Of a DNA stretch of 26,593 nt, positions 14,478-22,488 are shown in pieces. The stretch is from JBPCIX01 sp051005875. Lineage in GTDB: Bacteria > Actinomycetota > CADDZG01 > JAHWKV01. Within the stretch, counting starts at the first letter, position 1, and the number at the start of each line of letters is the position of its first letter. The position numbers were made by a program, and so were the translations under genes. Below the pieces are notes generated by a model. It was not told where the DNA came from and made no database searches. It was given only the letters and a program-made list of their open reading frames with translations. The stretch lies in assembly GCA_051005875.1 (NCBI GenBank), contig JBPCIX010000005.1, forward strand, positions 1 through 26,593, in the 5' to 3' direction.

Positions 14478-15044
14478 TTACGGTCCGGCTGAGATGGTGG
14501 TCGTCAATGTTCCGGTGTAAGTACCCGCCACACTCTGGGCCGGGATGCTAAGCGAGACTCCAAGGGCCTGGGTGTAAGTACCTTGACCGAACAAGGGATT
14601 TGCTTGCAAAGTCTTGCGTGCGCTGTCCAGGGTTCCAACAGGACTGATTATCGGCACCTTGGGTCCGCCGATTCCCAAAACGTCCACCACTTGGCCGGCG
14701 ACGACTGTAGGAGCAGCGGCCGATGTTAGCGAGAAGTTTGCGGCCGGAATATTGGTCGCGCCCGCCGCGTTAGCGCCGCTGTAAACGAAAGCGGACGTTT
14801 GAACAGTGACATTCCAGCCCAGACCGGTGGCTGAGCTGTCGTCTGCGGTCAGGGTCATGCTGCCGGTGTTCGACTGCGCGGAGTGCGAATAGGCAGCGCT
14901 TCCAAGGGTAAGGTTGGCCACGCTGGCTGTTCGGGCTCCTGCTGTCACTACCTGCGTGACGGTGTCTGCTGCGAATGCTGCGGGGGCTGCTATAAGGGCC
15001 ATAGCGGCGCCAATTGCAGCGATGGTGATTCCCCTGATCTTCAT
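14478..15044 (-). CDS. Secreted WxL-domain-like surface protein
   Basis: This 188-residue protein has a clear signal peptide (MKIRGITIAAIGAAMALIAA to AFA-A, cleavage after about residue 25). The mature part is Ala/Thr/Ser-rich and all-beta in character. GLGWNVTVQTSAF (Trp77) and the C-terminal GTYTGTLTTTISAGP resemble the two conserved blocks of WxL surface domains, but the second Trp is replaced by Thr. Known WxL proteins bind peptidoglycan together with DUF916 partners, one of which is encoded next downstream. The start at 15044 is fixed by AAGGAGG at 15054-15060; upstream codons in frame are not part of the protein. High expression is likely from this ribosome binding site. Confidence 0.75.
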   Translation of the reverse strand: MKIRGITIAAIGAAMALIAAPAAFAADTVTQVVTAGARTASVANLTLGSAAYSHSAQSNTGSMTLTADDSSATGLGWNVTVQTSAFVYSGANAAGATNIPAANFSLTSAAAPTVVAGQVVDVLGIGGPKVPIISPVGTLDSARKTLQANPLFGQGTYTQALGVSLSIPAQSVAGTYTGTLTTTISAGP

Positions 15045-15053
15045 TCTTGCTTG

Positions 15054-15060
15054 CCTCCTT
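15054..15060 (-). promoter_or_regulatory. Perfect Shine-Dalgarno for the WxL-like gene
   Basis: The minus strand reads AAGGAGG nine bases ahead of ATG 15044. This is the strongest ribosome binding site seen in the window, and it decides the start in a frame that is open much further upstream. Confidence 0.9.
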
Positions 15061-15171
15061 GGTCGGATAAAATTAATATCGGCGCCTAGGTGGCCAAACT
15101 TGAGCCAAGTATCAACCGTCTGGGTGAGGCTGAACGGCCCTAAATGGGTCGGAAACTGAGAATTTCGAAAT

Positions 15172-15972
15172 ATGATTCCTGGGCGATTCGAAAGAGTGAG
15201 CCTTTTCATGAATGTGAGCAAGCGTGAGGCAAACATCAGGCCCTTAGTGGAAGTATCCAAACTGAACAAGTCATTTGGAAGCCTGCATGTTCTAAGGGAC
15301 GTCGACCTTTCCGTCGCCGGAGGCGACACCCTGGTCATCATCGGGCCTTCGGGTTCGGGAAAGTCGACGCTGCTCCGCTGCATAAATGGGCTGGAGCCAG
15401 CGGATTCCGGATCGGTTGTCATTAATGGACAGGACATAACAACCGCCGGTCGAAAAATTGGCAAGATCCGCTCCGAAATAGGAATGGTTTTTCAGCAGTT
15501 CAACCTTTTTCCCCACATCACCGTGTTGGATAACGTCACAATCGGACCGATCCATGTGAAGAAGGAGTCCAGCGATCAGTCCCGTAAACTTGGCATGGAG
15601 CTGTTGGAGAAGGTGGGCATCGCGGGCAAGGCGAATGCTTACCCGGCTGAACTCTCGGGAGGCCAGCAGCAACGCGTGGCCATTGCCCGGGGCCTGGCAA
15701 TGAGGCCTCAATTGATGATGTTCGATGAGCCAACCTCGGCGCTTGACCCCGAAATGATCAGCGAGGTGCTTGATGTGATGGTTGCCCTGGCCGCCGAGGG
15801 AATGACCATGTTGGTGGTCACTCACGAGATGGGTTTTGCTCGCCACGCCGCGAATCGAGTCATTTTTATGGACGAAGGGGTCATCGTCGAGGAGGCGGAG
15901 CCCGAGGTCTTCTTCAAATCCGCGAAAAACCAAAGAACCCAAGAGTTCCTCTCAAAGATCCTGGAGCACTAG
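15172..15972 (+). CDS. Polar amino-acid ABC transporter ATPase (GluA/GlnQ type)
   Basis: This protein of up to 266 residues is the ATP-hydrolysing subunit of a polar amino-acid importer. Walker A is GPSGSGKST, the Q-loop is MVFQQFNLFPHITVLDNV, the signature is LSGGQQQRVAIARGLAM, Walker B is MMFDEPTSALDPEM, and the switch His is in VVTHEMGFA. The ABC fold starts at LVEVSKLNKSF. The first 25 residues are therefore optional, and GTG 15196, ATG 15208 or GTG 15214 could be the real start. The first gene of four in the order ATPase, binding protein, permease, permease, as in Corynebacterium gluABCD. The palindrome ATTTCGAAAT (15162-15171) abuts the first ATG and may be part of the control region. 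Confidence 0.93.
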   Translation: MIPGRFERVSLFMNVSKREANIRPLVEVSKLNKSFGSLHVLRDVDLSVAGGDTLVIIGPSGSGKSTLLRCINGLEPADSGSVVINGQDITTAGRKIGKIRSEIGMVFQQFNLFPHITVLDNVTIGPIHVKKESSDQSRKLGMELLEKVGIAGKANAYPAELSGGQQQRVAIARGLAMRPQLMMFDEPTSALDPEMISEVLDVMVALAAEGMTMLVVTHEMGFARHAANRVIFMDEGVIVEEAEPEVFFKSAKNQRTQEFLSKILEH

Positions 15973-16026
15973 ACGGCGGCGAGGCCCCTGCCTGTAGGAT
16001 GTTCTTAACCGAGCAAGGAGTTCTGC

Positions 16027-16956
16027 ATGAAAAAGACTTTTGGGTTGTTGTTACTACTAAGCCTGGTCCTTGTCGCTTGCAGTAAAAGCGATCCAACCAT
16101 AAAGGAGAGCCCGAGCTCCAAGCCTAGCTTTGCCGCCGGTTCCTACATGGCTGCTATTCAAGAAAAGGGAAAGATCGTTATTGGCGTCAAGTACGACGTT
16201 CCACAATTCGGCGCCCTAAATCCCGCGACCGGCAAGCCAGAAGGATTTGATGTTGATCTCGGAAACATCATTGCCGGCAAGCTGGGAGTTAAGGCCGAGT
16301 TCGTCGAGGCCGTTTCGAAGAACCGAATTCCCTTTCTCAACGAAGACAAGGTTGATCTCATTATTTCGACGATGACCATCAACGAGGAGCGCAAGCAGCA
16401 GATCGACTTCTCCAATGTCTATTACGTTGCCCGGCAGCGGCTACTGGTAAAGAAGGACAGTCCAATAAAGAGCGCGACAGATCTCAACACCGCCAAAGCC
16501 ACTGTTTGCTCGGCCAAAGGCTCTACCTCCGAGGCTAACATCCGAGCGGTTGCGCCCAATGCCCAGGTCAATCTGCAAGACGGCTATTCGCAGTGCTTCC
16601 AGTTGCTCCAAAATGGCCAGGTAGAAGCAGTCACCACCGACAACGTCATTTTGGTCAGTTTGCTGAAGAGTGATCCCGCCAACTTCAAAATCACCGGAGA
16701 GCCGTTCTCGGTCGAGCCCTACGGCATGGGGATAAAGAAGGGCCGTGCAGGTTTTGTCGAGTTCGTAAACGGTGTTTTGACCGGGGTCAAAAAGGATGGA
16801 ACCTTTATAAAGCTCTATAACAAATGGGTTAAGCCGGTGAGCGGAGAGCCCGGCGTGGTGCCGCCCGACACAGCGGTGGCCGAGGCTCCGGGGGCCCCGC
16901 CTGCAGCGGCCCCGCCTGCGCCGGCTTCGCCGGCGCCCCAGCCCACAACGCCGTAA
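16027..16956 (+). CDS. Amino-acid ABC transporter substrate-binding lipoprotein (GluB type)
   Basis: This 309-residue lipoprotein has a signal with lipobox LVAC (Cys18 lipidated). The periplasmic-binding-protein fold follows, with KIVIGVKYDVPQFGALNP, PEGFDVDLGNIIAGKLGV, LIISTMTINEERKQQIDFS and a C-terminal GIKKG block. These are class 3 solute-binding features for glutamate, glutamine or related amino acids. The last 35 or so residues are a Pro/Ala-rich tail that is not part of the fold, probably a wall-spanning or flexible extension. AAGGAG at 16014-16019 precedes the ATG. The exact ligand is not determined. Confidence 0.93.
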   Translation: MKKTFGLLLLLSLVLVACSKSDPTIKESPSSKPSFAAGSYMAAIQEKGKIVIGVKYDVPQFGALNPATGKPEGFDVDLGNIIAGKLGVKAEFVEAVSKNRIPFLNEDKVDLIISTMTINEERKQQIDFSNVYYVARQRLLVKKDSPIKSATDLNTAKATVCSAKGSTSEANIRAVAPNAQVNLQDGYSQCFQLLQNGQVEAVTTDNVILVSLLKSDPANFKITGEPFSVEPYGMGIKKGRAGFVEFVNGVLTGVKKDGTFIKLYNKWVKPVSGEPGVVPPDTAVAEAPGAPPAAAPPAPASPAPQPTTP

Positions 16957-17000
16957 TGAATCGACCACTATAAGTAGCGAGGAGCGGCATCACCACGCTG

Positions 17001-17666
17001 GTGGTCGGACCGCTGGCATTCGGGGAGGTTCTTACTAAGAACCTCCCCTTGTTCTTAACGGGCTACAAAAATACCTTGCTGCTCGTGGCGGTCGCATTCG
17101 CGGGGAGCCTGATTCTAGGAACCCTAGTGGCAGTCCTGCGGCTTGCTCCCGTCCCTATCCTGCCGGCGTTGGCCCGAGCCGAGGTCGAGCTTTTTCGCAA
17201 CATCCCACTTGTCATTCAAATGAGTTTTTTGTTCATCGGCCTCGGCAGCATTGGGCTGAGAATGACGCCGTTTACAGCCGCGGCCATAGCGCTGACCGTT
17301 TACACAGGGGCCTTTGTTACTGAAAGCGTGCGATCCGGCATCGCCGCGGTGGGGGCGGGGCAAATCGAGGCAGCGCGCTCGATGGGAATGGGCTTTATAC
17401 AGACCTACCAGCTCGTCGTTTTGCCTCAGGCTCTGCGCACCGTCATTCCCCCCCTCGGCAACCTGATGATTGCCATGGTAAAGAATTCGGCCATAGCTGC
17501 GGCAATCGCCTATCCCGAACTGTTGTACCAGTCGGATCTGGTGGATTCCCGGACGTTTCAGACATTCGAGATTTTTACGGGCACCCTGGCGGGCTTCTTG
17601 TCTATAACGCTGCCACTCTCATACGTTGTATCGCGCCTGGAGAAGCGACTGAGCATCGTCCGATGA
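17001..17666 (+). CDS. Amino-acid ABC transporter permease (GluC type)
   Basis: This 221-residue membrane protein has about five helices. It has the His/Glu/Gln/Glu-type permease signature of the polar amino-acid family: FRNIPLVIQMSF, TVYTGAFVTESVRSGI and EAARSMGMGFIQTYQLVVLPQALR (the EAA loop that contacts the ATPase). The GTG at 17001 is used here, but GAGGAG at 16979-16984 is 16 bases away, which is too far for it. ATC 16989 or CTG 16998 in frame would be better spaced, so the start is uncertain. It overlaps the next permease by four bases (ATGA). Confidence 0.9.
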   Translation: MVGPLAFGEVLTKNLPLFLTGYKNTLLLVAVAFAGSLILGTLVAVLRLAPVPILPALARAEVELFRNIPLVIQMSFLFIGLGSIGLRMTPFTAAAIALTVYTGAFVTESVRSGIAAVGAGQIEAARSMGMGFIQTYQLVVLPQALRTVIPPLGNLMIAMVKNSAIAAAIAYPELLYQSDLVDSRTFQTFEIFTGTLAGFLSITLPLSYVVSRLEKRLSIVR

Positions 17667-18547
17667 AGGGATGGTTGAGGTGGGCCATTGGCGGCGGGGG
17701 GGCTGCGTTGATCTTGGCCGCCCTCGCCGCCGCGGCCTATCGCTCGTACGGACCCGGCGATTCAAGTGAAAGACTGGCAAGGCTGGAGCGCCGTTGGAGC
17801 CCCTTTGTGGGGCAAGGATCTGGCACGATCTGGAAGTTCATTGGTCAAGGTGTATTGGTCACGCTGCAAATAGCCGCTATTTCGATTGTTCTCTCGCTGA
17901 TTTTTGGAACCATCTTGGCCTTGATGCGGCTTGCCCGCAACCCCCAATTGAGTTCTGCGGCTCCTCGCAGCTTACTTATTTCAATAAGCGCGCCGGCCGG
18001 GCTTTTGGTCCAAATCGTTAGAGCCTCGCCGCTTTACATGTTGATTTTGTACACGTTTGTCGCGGCACCGAGGTTGGGACTGGATCTGCCGGCAAAGGTT
18101 GCCGGAATCATTGCCTTAACGCTTTACACATCGTGTGTTTTGGCCGAAATAATCCGGGCCGGGATACTCTCGCTTGACCGGGGACAGTCCGAGGCGTCGC
18201 TTGCCCTCGGGCTGCCATACCTCAGCAGATTGCGGCTGATCATTCTGCCCCAGGCTCTTCGAAGAATGGCCCCGGCGGTCGTCTCTCAGTTGGTGACCCT
18301 TATCAAGGACACCTCACTTCTCAGCTTTATCACCGTACTAGAAGTAAGCCGGCGCTTGGCTATCTTGTCCCAGCAAAAATTCAATCCGATTGAGTCATTC
18401 CTTGTGGCGGCAATGATTTACTTTTGCATTAACCTCGCATTGTCTGCAGCGGCAGCCCGGCTACAGCGAGCCCCCACCCGGGTGGCCGCCGGCGCCCCGG
18501 TTGCTATCCAACAGGTAGGCGCCGAGGATCAGACGCGAATCATCTAA
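17663..18547 (+). CDS. Amino-acid ABC transporter permease (GluD type)
   Basis: This 294-residue permease is partner to the previous one. It has an N-terminal helix and a 50-residue extension, then the core with FIGQGVLVTLQIAAISIV, VQIVRASPLYMLILYTF, TLYTSCVLAEIIRAGILSL and the EAA loop EASLALGLPYLSRLRLIILP. The longer N-terminal part is typical of GluD-like members. The two permeases probably form a heterodimer. Its stop codon overlaps the stop of the VOC remnant on the opposite strand. Confidence 0.92.
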   Translation: MKGWLRWAIGGGGAALILAALAAAAYRSYGPGDSSERLARLERRWSPFVGQGSGTIWKFIGQGVLVTLQIAAISIVLSLIFGTILALMRLARNPQLSSAAPRSLLISISAPAGLLVQIVRASPLYMLILYTFVAAPRLGLDLPAKVAGIIALTLYTSCVLAEIIRAGILSLDRGQSEASLALGLPYLSRLRLIILPQALRRMAPAVVSQLVTLIKDTSLLSFITVLEVSRRLAILSQQKFNPIESFLVAAMIYFCINLALSAAAARLQRAPTRVAAGAPVAIQQVGAEDQTRII

Positions 18548-18665
18548 CCGAACGCGCCCTCATGGAAGATGCCCACAATATTGCCCTCTGGGTCCTTGAA
18601 CCAGGCGCCTTTTTCACCTTCCATCTCTGCAATGCCCTTATCGTTTGTCTTCAGCTCCGGGAAGT
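18544..18665 (-). pseudogene. C-terminal fragment of a VOC/glyoxalase-family protein
   Basis: Reading the minus strand toward the TAG at 18546-18544 gives QYDFPELKTNDKGIAEMEGE followed by KGAWFKDPEGNIVGIFHEGAFG and a stop. This matches the last strand-loop-strand of VOC (glyoxalase/bleomycin-resistance) proteins, including the metal-binding Glu in DPEGN. Upstream the frame loses similarity and meets a stop soon after about 18675. Only about 40 of the usual 120-130 residues remain, with no start codon, so it is a gene remnant. It ends where the gluD-like gene ends, marking a rearrangement junction before cysD. Confidence 0.65.
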
Positions 18666-18775
18666 CGTACTGCCTCGCACGTAACCTCGGAAACGGCGAC
18701 AATGGAATCTATGACACCAAACGTAGCGGCGAACAAATTGACTCGCTTGCAACAGGCGATGGCACCCTGGTAGCT

Positions 18776-19681
18776 ATGGACCACGTACTGACCCACCTTC
18801 GCGCGCTGGAAGCCGAGGCAATTCATATCATCCGCGAGGTCGCGGCTGAGTTCGAGCGCCCCGTGTTGCTCTTTAGCGGTGGCAAAGATTCGATTGTGAT
18901 GCTGCGGTTGGCCGAAAAGGCTTTTTTTCCGGCCCGGATTCCCTTCCCGCTCATGCACGTGGACACCGGCCATAACTTCGATGAAGTTCTTGAATACCGC
19001 GACCGTAGGGTTGCCGAACTGGACGCCCGACTGATTGTTGCCTCGGTCCAGGCGTCAATTGATGCAGGCCGTGTTGTGGACGATAAGCGGCCCGGCGCAT
19101 CTCGAAATCGCTTACAAACGACGACTCTTTTAGACGCCATCGCCGAGCACAAGTTCGACTCCGTTTTCGGCGGGGGCCGGCGCGACGAAGAGAAAGCACG
19201 GGCGAAGGAGCGGGTTTACAGTTTCCGCGACGAGTTCGGCCAATGGGATCCTAAGAATCAGCGGCCAGAGCTTTGGAGCCTGTACAACGGCAGGCATCGG
19301 CCGGGCGAGCACATTCGGGTCTTTCCACTCTCCAACTGGACCGAACTGGACATTTGGGAGTACATCTCGGATCAAAACATAGCGCTGCCTTCCATCTACT
19401 TTGCCCACAAGCGACCGGTATTTCGCCTCGATGGAATGTTGATGGCAGTCCACCCAGTCTCGCCGGCGCCTTCAGGGGTAGAAATCTTCGAGGCGTTGGT
19501 TCGATATCGCACCGTAGGTGATGCATCTTGCACTGCGGCCGTTGAATCGAACGCGGACACCGTCGATAAAGTGATCGCCGAGGTGGCTGCGACGCGTATA
19601 ACCGAGCGCGGAGCGACCCGTGCCGACGACAAATTTAGCGGCGCCGCGATGGAAGACCGAAAACGCGAAGGGTATTTCTAG
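18776..19681 (+). CDS. cysD: Sulfate adenylyltransferase small subunit (ATP sulfurylase)
   Basis: This 301-residue protein has the PP-loop SGGKDS at 34-39 and the CysD blocks HVDTGHNFDEVLEYRD, FDSVFGGGRRDEEKARAKER and WTELDIWEYI. With CysN it makes adenosine 5'-phosphosulfate from ATP and sulfate in assimilatory sulfate reduction. The length matches the family (about 300). ATG 18776 is chosen because homologous sequence begins there; the frame is open upstream to 18569 only because it runs antisense through the VOC remnant. No strong ribosome binding site is seen. The stop overlaps the cysN GTG by one base. Confidence 0.95.
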   Translation: MDHVLTHLRALEAEAIHIIREVAAEFERPVLLFSGGKDSIVMLRLAEKAFFPARIPFPLMHVDTGHNFDEVLEYRDRRVAELDARLIVASVQASIDAGRVVDDKRPGASRNRLQTTTLLDAIAEHKFDSVFGGGRRDEEKARAKERVYSFRDEFGQWDPKNQRPELWSLYNGRHRPGEHIRVFPLSNWTELDIWEYISDQNIALPSIYFAHKRPVFRLDGMLMAVHPVSPAPSGVEIFEALVRYRTVGDASCTAAVESNADTVDKVIAEVAATRITERGATRADDKFSGAAMEDRKREGYF

Positions 19682-20943
19682 TGCCCCAGCTTCTAAGATT
19701 CGCAACCGCGGGGTCGGTCGATGACGGAAAGAGCACCCTTATTGGCCGCCTCCTCTTCGACTCGAAGCAGATCTTCGAGGATCAATGGGACGCCGTCGAA
19801 AAAGTTTCGCGCGATCGCGGCGAGGGATATACAAACCTCGCATTGTTGACCGATGGCCTGAGAGCAGAACGGGAGCAGGGGATTACCATCGACGTTGCCT
19901 ACCGGTACTTCGCCACCCCCAAGCGTAAGTTCATCATCGCCGACACCCCAGGGCACGTTCAGTACACACGCAACATGGTCACAGGCGCTTCGACCGCGGA
20001 CCTTGCGTTGATTCTGGTTGATGCCCGAAATGGCATTCAGGAACAGAGCCGGCGCCACGCAATTATCACCACGATGCTGAGAGTTCCTCACACGGTGCTC
20101 TGCGTTAACAAGATGGACCTGGTTGACTACCGCCAAGACGTATTCGATTCGATCAGCGCGGAGTTTAAGGAGTTTGCGGGCCGTTTGGAAATGGGGGACC
20201 TGTCGTTTATACCGATCTCGGCCCTCGACGGCGACAATGTTGTCACCGGCTCTTCGAGTATGCCCTGGTATGAAGGACCGTCGCTTCTTCATTTTTTGGA
20301 GGAGGTGGATATCGCCTCTGATCGCAATCTCCAGGACTGCCGTTTCCCAGTTCAGTACGTGATCCGCCCGATGTCGGGCGACCATCATGATTACCGGGGC
20401 TACGCTGGTACGATCGCCGGAGGCGTCTTTAAAGAAGGGGACTCAGTCATGGTCTTGCCCTCGGGCTATACCTCGAAGATTGCCGGAATCGATTCGATGG
20501 AAGGGCCTGTGGCAGAAGCCTTTCCTCCCATGTCGGTAACCATTCGCCTCGACGACGACATCGATGTCAGCAGAGGATCAATGCTCTGCGGCCCATCGAA
20601 TCATCCGACCGCCGGGCAGGACATAGACGCAATGATTTGCTGGATGAGCGAGTTGCGGCCGCTTCGAGCGGGCGACCGGCTCACGATAAAACACACAACC
20701 CAATCAGTCCGGTGTGTGGTCAAAGATGTCGCCTACCACCTGGACGTAAATACTTTGCAGCAACATGAAGGAGCAGACCAGCTATCTCTCAATGAGTTGG
20801 GCCGGGTAATTTTCCGCACAACGGCGCCGGTGTATTTTGACGAGTACAGCCGGAACCGAGCGACGGGCAGTTTCATACTGATCGACGAAACAACAAATTC
20901 AACCGTGGGCGCCGGGATGATAGCCGGGGCCGCACGAACGTAA
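19681..20943 (+). CDS. cysN: Sulfate adenylyltransferase subunit 1 (GTPase)
   Basis: This 420-residue translational-GTPase relative drives ATP sulfurylase. G1 is GSVDDGKS (11-18), G3 is DTPGH (88-92) and G4 is NKMD (143-146). The switch region has EREQGITIDVAYRYF, diagnostic for CysN. Beta-barrel domains follow, ending at about 415. There is no fused CysC kinase domain, so APS kinase or APS reductase must lie elsewhere. The GTG start overlaps the cysD stop (TAGTG), indicating coupling. Confidence 0.96.
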   Translation: MPQLLRFATAGSVDDGKSTLIGRLLFDSKQIFEDQWDAVEKVSRDRGEGYTNLALLTDGLRAEREQGITIDVAYRYFATPKRKFIIADTPGHVQYTRNMVTGASTADLALILVDARNGIQEQSRRHAIITTMLRVPHTVLCVNKMDLVDYRQDVFDSISAEFKEFAGRLEMGDLSFIPISALDGDNVVTGSSSMPWYEGPSLLHFLEEVDIASDRNLQDCRFPVQYVIRPMSGDHHDYRGYAGTIAGGVFKEGDSVMVLPSGYTSKIAGIDSMEGPVAEAFPPMSVTIRLDDDIDVSRGSMLCGPSNHPTAGQDIDAMICWMSELRPLRAGDRLTIKHTTQSVRCVVKDVAYHLDVNTLQQHEGADQLSLNELGRVIFRTTAPVYFDEYSRNRATGSFILIDETTNSTVGAGMIAGAART

Positions 20944-20965
20944 AGGTCCCTCGCCCAGCGCCGTA

Positions 20966-21469
20966 CTAGCTCAAGAGCTCTTGGGCTTGCTCGGGAGTCT
21001 TGCCTTTTGAGATGAGCCACCCAACCATAAATTCACGAGATTCATCGTCGGTCGGCTCGCGGTCGCCGAAATGTTCCTGAACAGCGAAGGCCACTTCCAT
21101 AATCGTGTTGCTTAGCTCTGCCTGAGAGTCGAATGGCTGCGAGGGCGCCGCCGGTTCGTTGGGCGTGGGCGCCACTGGCTTTCCCGATATCGGGAGGCGT
21201 TCCGACTCCCAGGCTTTCATTCCGCCCTCCAGGGTTTCAGCGTCGTAGCCTTGGGCCTTAAGGAACTTCGCAACCTGGCCGCTTCGGTGCCCAAGATGAC
21301 AAACCGCGATCACCGGGCGAGCCTTGTCGATCTCACCCAAGCGTTGCTGCAGTTGCCCCATGGGAATGTGAACGGACCCGTCGATATAGCCCTGGTTCAA
21401 CTCCGTGGCTTCACGAACATCAACAAGTTGGGCCGTTTGACTTTGCTCATAAACCTCTTGTGGATTCAT
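20966..21469 (-). CDS. Rhodanese-domain protein with extra helical C-terminus
   Basis: This 167-residue cytoplasmic protein has a rhodanese domain in residues 1-95 with VDVREATELNQGYIDGSVHI and the active-site loop CHLGHRSG (Cys57), followed by EGGMKAWE. Such domains carry persulfide sulfur on the Cys. Residues 115-167 form an acidic helical extension after a Pro/Ala linker that I do not recognise. It lies convergent with cysN, and a sulfur-related role fits but is not proven. Confidence 0.9.
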   Translation of the reverse strand: MNPQEVYEQSQTAQLVDVREATELNQGYIDGSVHIPMGQLQQRLGEIDKARPVIAVCHLGHRSGQVAKFLKAQGYDAETLEGGMKAWESERLPISGKPVAPTPNEPAAPSQPFDSQAELSNTIMEVAFAVQEHFGDREPTDDESREFMVGWLISKGKTPEQAQELLS

Positions 21470-21479
21470 GGCAAGAATT

Positions 21480-22388
21480 CTAGCTAAGGGTCAATGGTGG
21501 TCCGGTCGGTGAGCCCTCCACAACGGCGGAGTCGGATGGATCGGCTCTTAGGGACCTGAGAGCCACGCCAATGGCCCCGAGGCCGAACAAGGTGGCGGCA
21601 AAAGAGGTGAGCCCGCCCAAGAAGGGGAGTAGAGCAACAAGCCTAAGAACGGCAAGTCCAGCGAGGAATGTGATAATTCGGCCGCCCGAGGACATCAGGG
21701 TTCTACCCAGCACCACGGCGCTGATCGCGTATGAAAGGGGGTAAAGGACGAGCAATCCGAACAGAACGATGAATCCAAGCGGTATGCCCACCACGGTCAG
21801 GAAGCAGACGACTGCAAGAACCGGTAATGCGAAAAACAGCAATAACCCCCACCCGAGAGTTCGGGCGGCATTGCTTCTGGCGAGCCCAGGGATCGTTTCA
21901 GATACACGAGGGGCTATTAGCAGCAGAATCAGCCCGAGCAGAAAAGTCGAGATTGAGACGGCAGCCCACACCGCGATGCGGCCGAAAAGCTCAGCTCCAT
22001 CGCCCAAGTCTTGTGCTCGCGCCTGTCTGGTTTCACCCCTTATCGATGATCCGGGACTCGCATTTAGGGTGCCTCGATGAATCAGGTCCCCTTTTATAAC
22101 GGCTGCGGGGCCGAGAGTGACAGGCCCGCCCAACGCCACGACATCCTTTTCTATCACGCCAGAAATTTGGGCCGGACCGTCAAAGATAAATAAGTCGCCG
22201 GTCACACGACCACGAATATTTACCGAGCCGTGAAGGACGACCACGTCGGTAGCGGTTTGGTTCTCGGCGACCTCAACGGGACCGGAAATAACAACTCGCT
22301 CGCCCGAGGGGACTTCCTTAGCCATGGCCGGAGCAGCCTGCCCCAGACACAGCGCTCCGATAAGGCCGCAAATTACAAAAGCTCGCAT
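21480..22388 (-). CDS. Bactofilin-like/polymer-forming repeat protein fused to membrane helices
   Basis: This 302-residue protein has a signal peptide (about 1-23). A beta-helix-like region at about 30-120 has short repeats (VVVLHGSVNIRGRVTGDLFI, VVALGGPVTLGPAAVIKGDL) like polymer-forming bactofilin domains. About four membrane helices cover 135-265, with the VVGIPLGFIVLFGLL pattern common in such fusions. It may act as an extracytoplasmic scaffold, but the role is unknown. It lies eleven bases downstream of the rhodanese ATG end and is divergent from the AI-2E gene. Confidence 0.75.
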   Translation of the reverse strand: MRAFVICGLIGALCLGQAAPAMAKEVPSGERVVISGPVEVAENQTATDVVVLHGSVNIRGRVTGDLFIFDGPAQISGVIEKDVVALGGPVTLGPAAVIKGDLIHRGTLNASPGSSIRGETRQARAQDLGDGAELFGRIAVWAAVSISTFLLGLILLLIAPRVSETIPGLARSNAARTLGWGLLLFFALPVLAVVCFLTVVGIPLGFIVLFGLLVLYPLSYAISAVVLGRTLMSSGGRIITFLAGLAVLRLVALLPFLGGLTSFAATLFGLGAIGVALRSLRADPSDSAVVEGSPTGPPLTLS

Positions 22389-22488
22389 TAAGATCCCACT
22401 ATAGCCACAACCCTGACGATATCCTTTCGGTTGGCATTGTCAACACAACGGGCAAACGTCGAAGCCTCAATCCGGTTAGCCTGAACCA

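Noticed and set aside
15045..15464. Upstream extension of the WxL-like protein
   Set aside because: The perfect Shine-Dalgarno and the signal peptide fix the start at 15044, and the extension runs antisense through the ABC ATPase gene.
18569..18775. N-terminal extension of CysD from ATG 18569
   Set aside because: The extra residues run antisense to the VOC remnant and do not resemble CysD. Known CysD proteins begin at the MDHVLTHL region.
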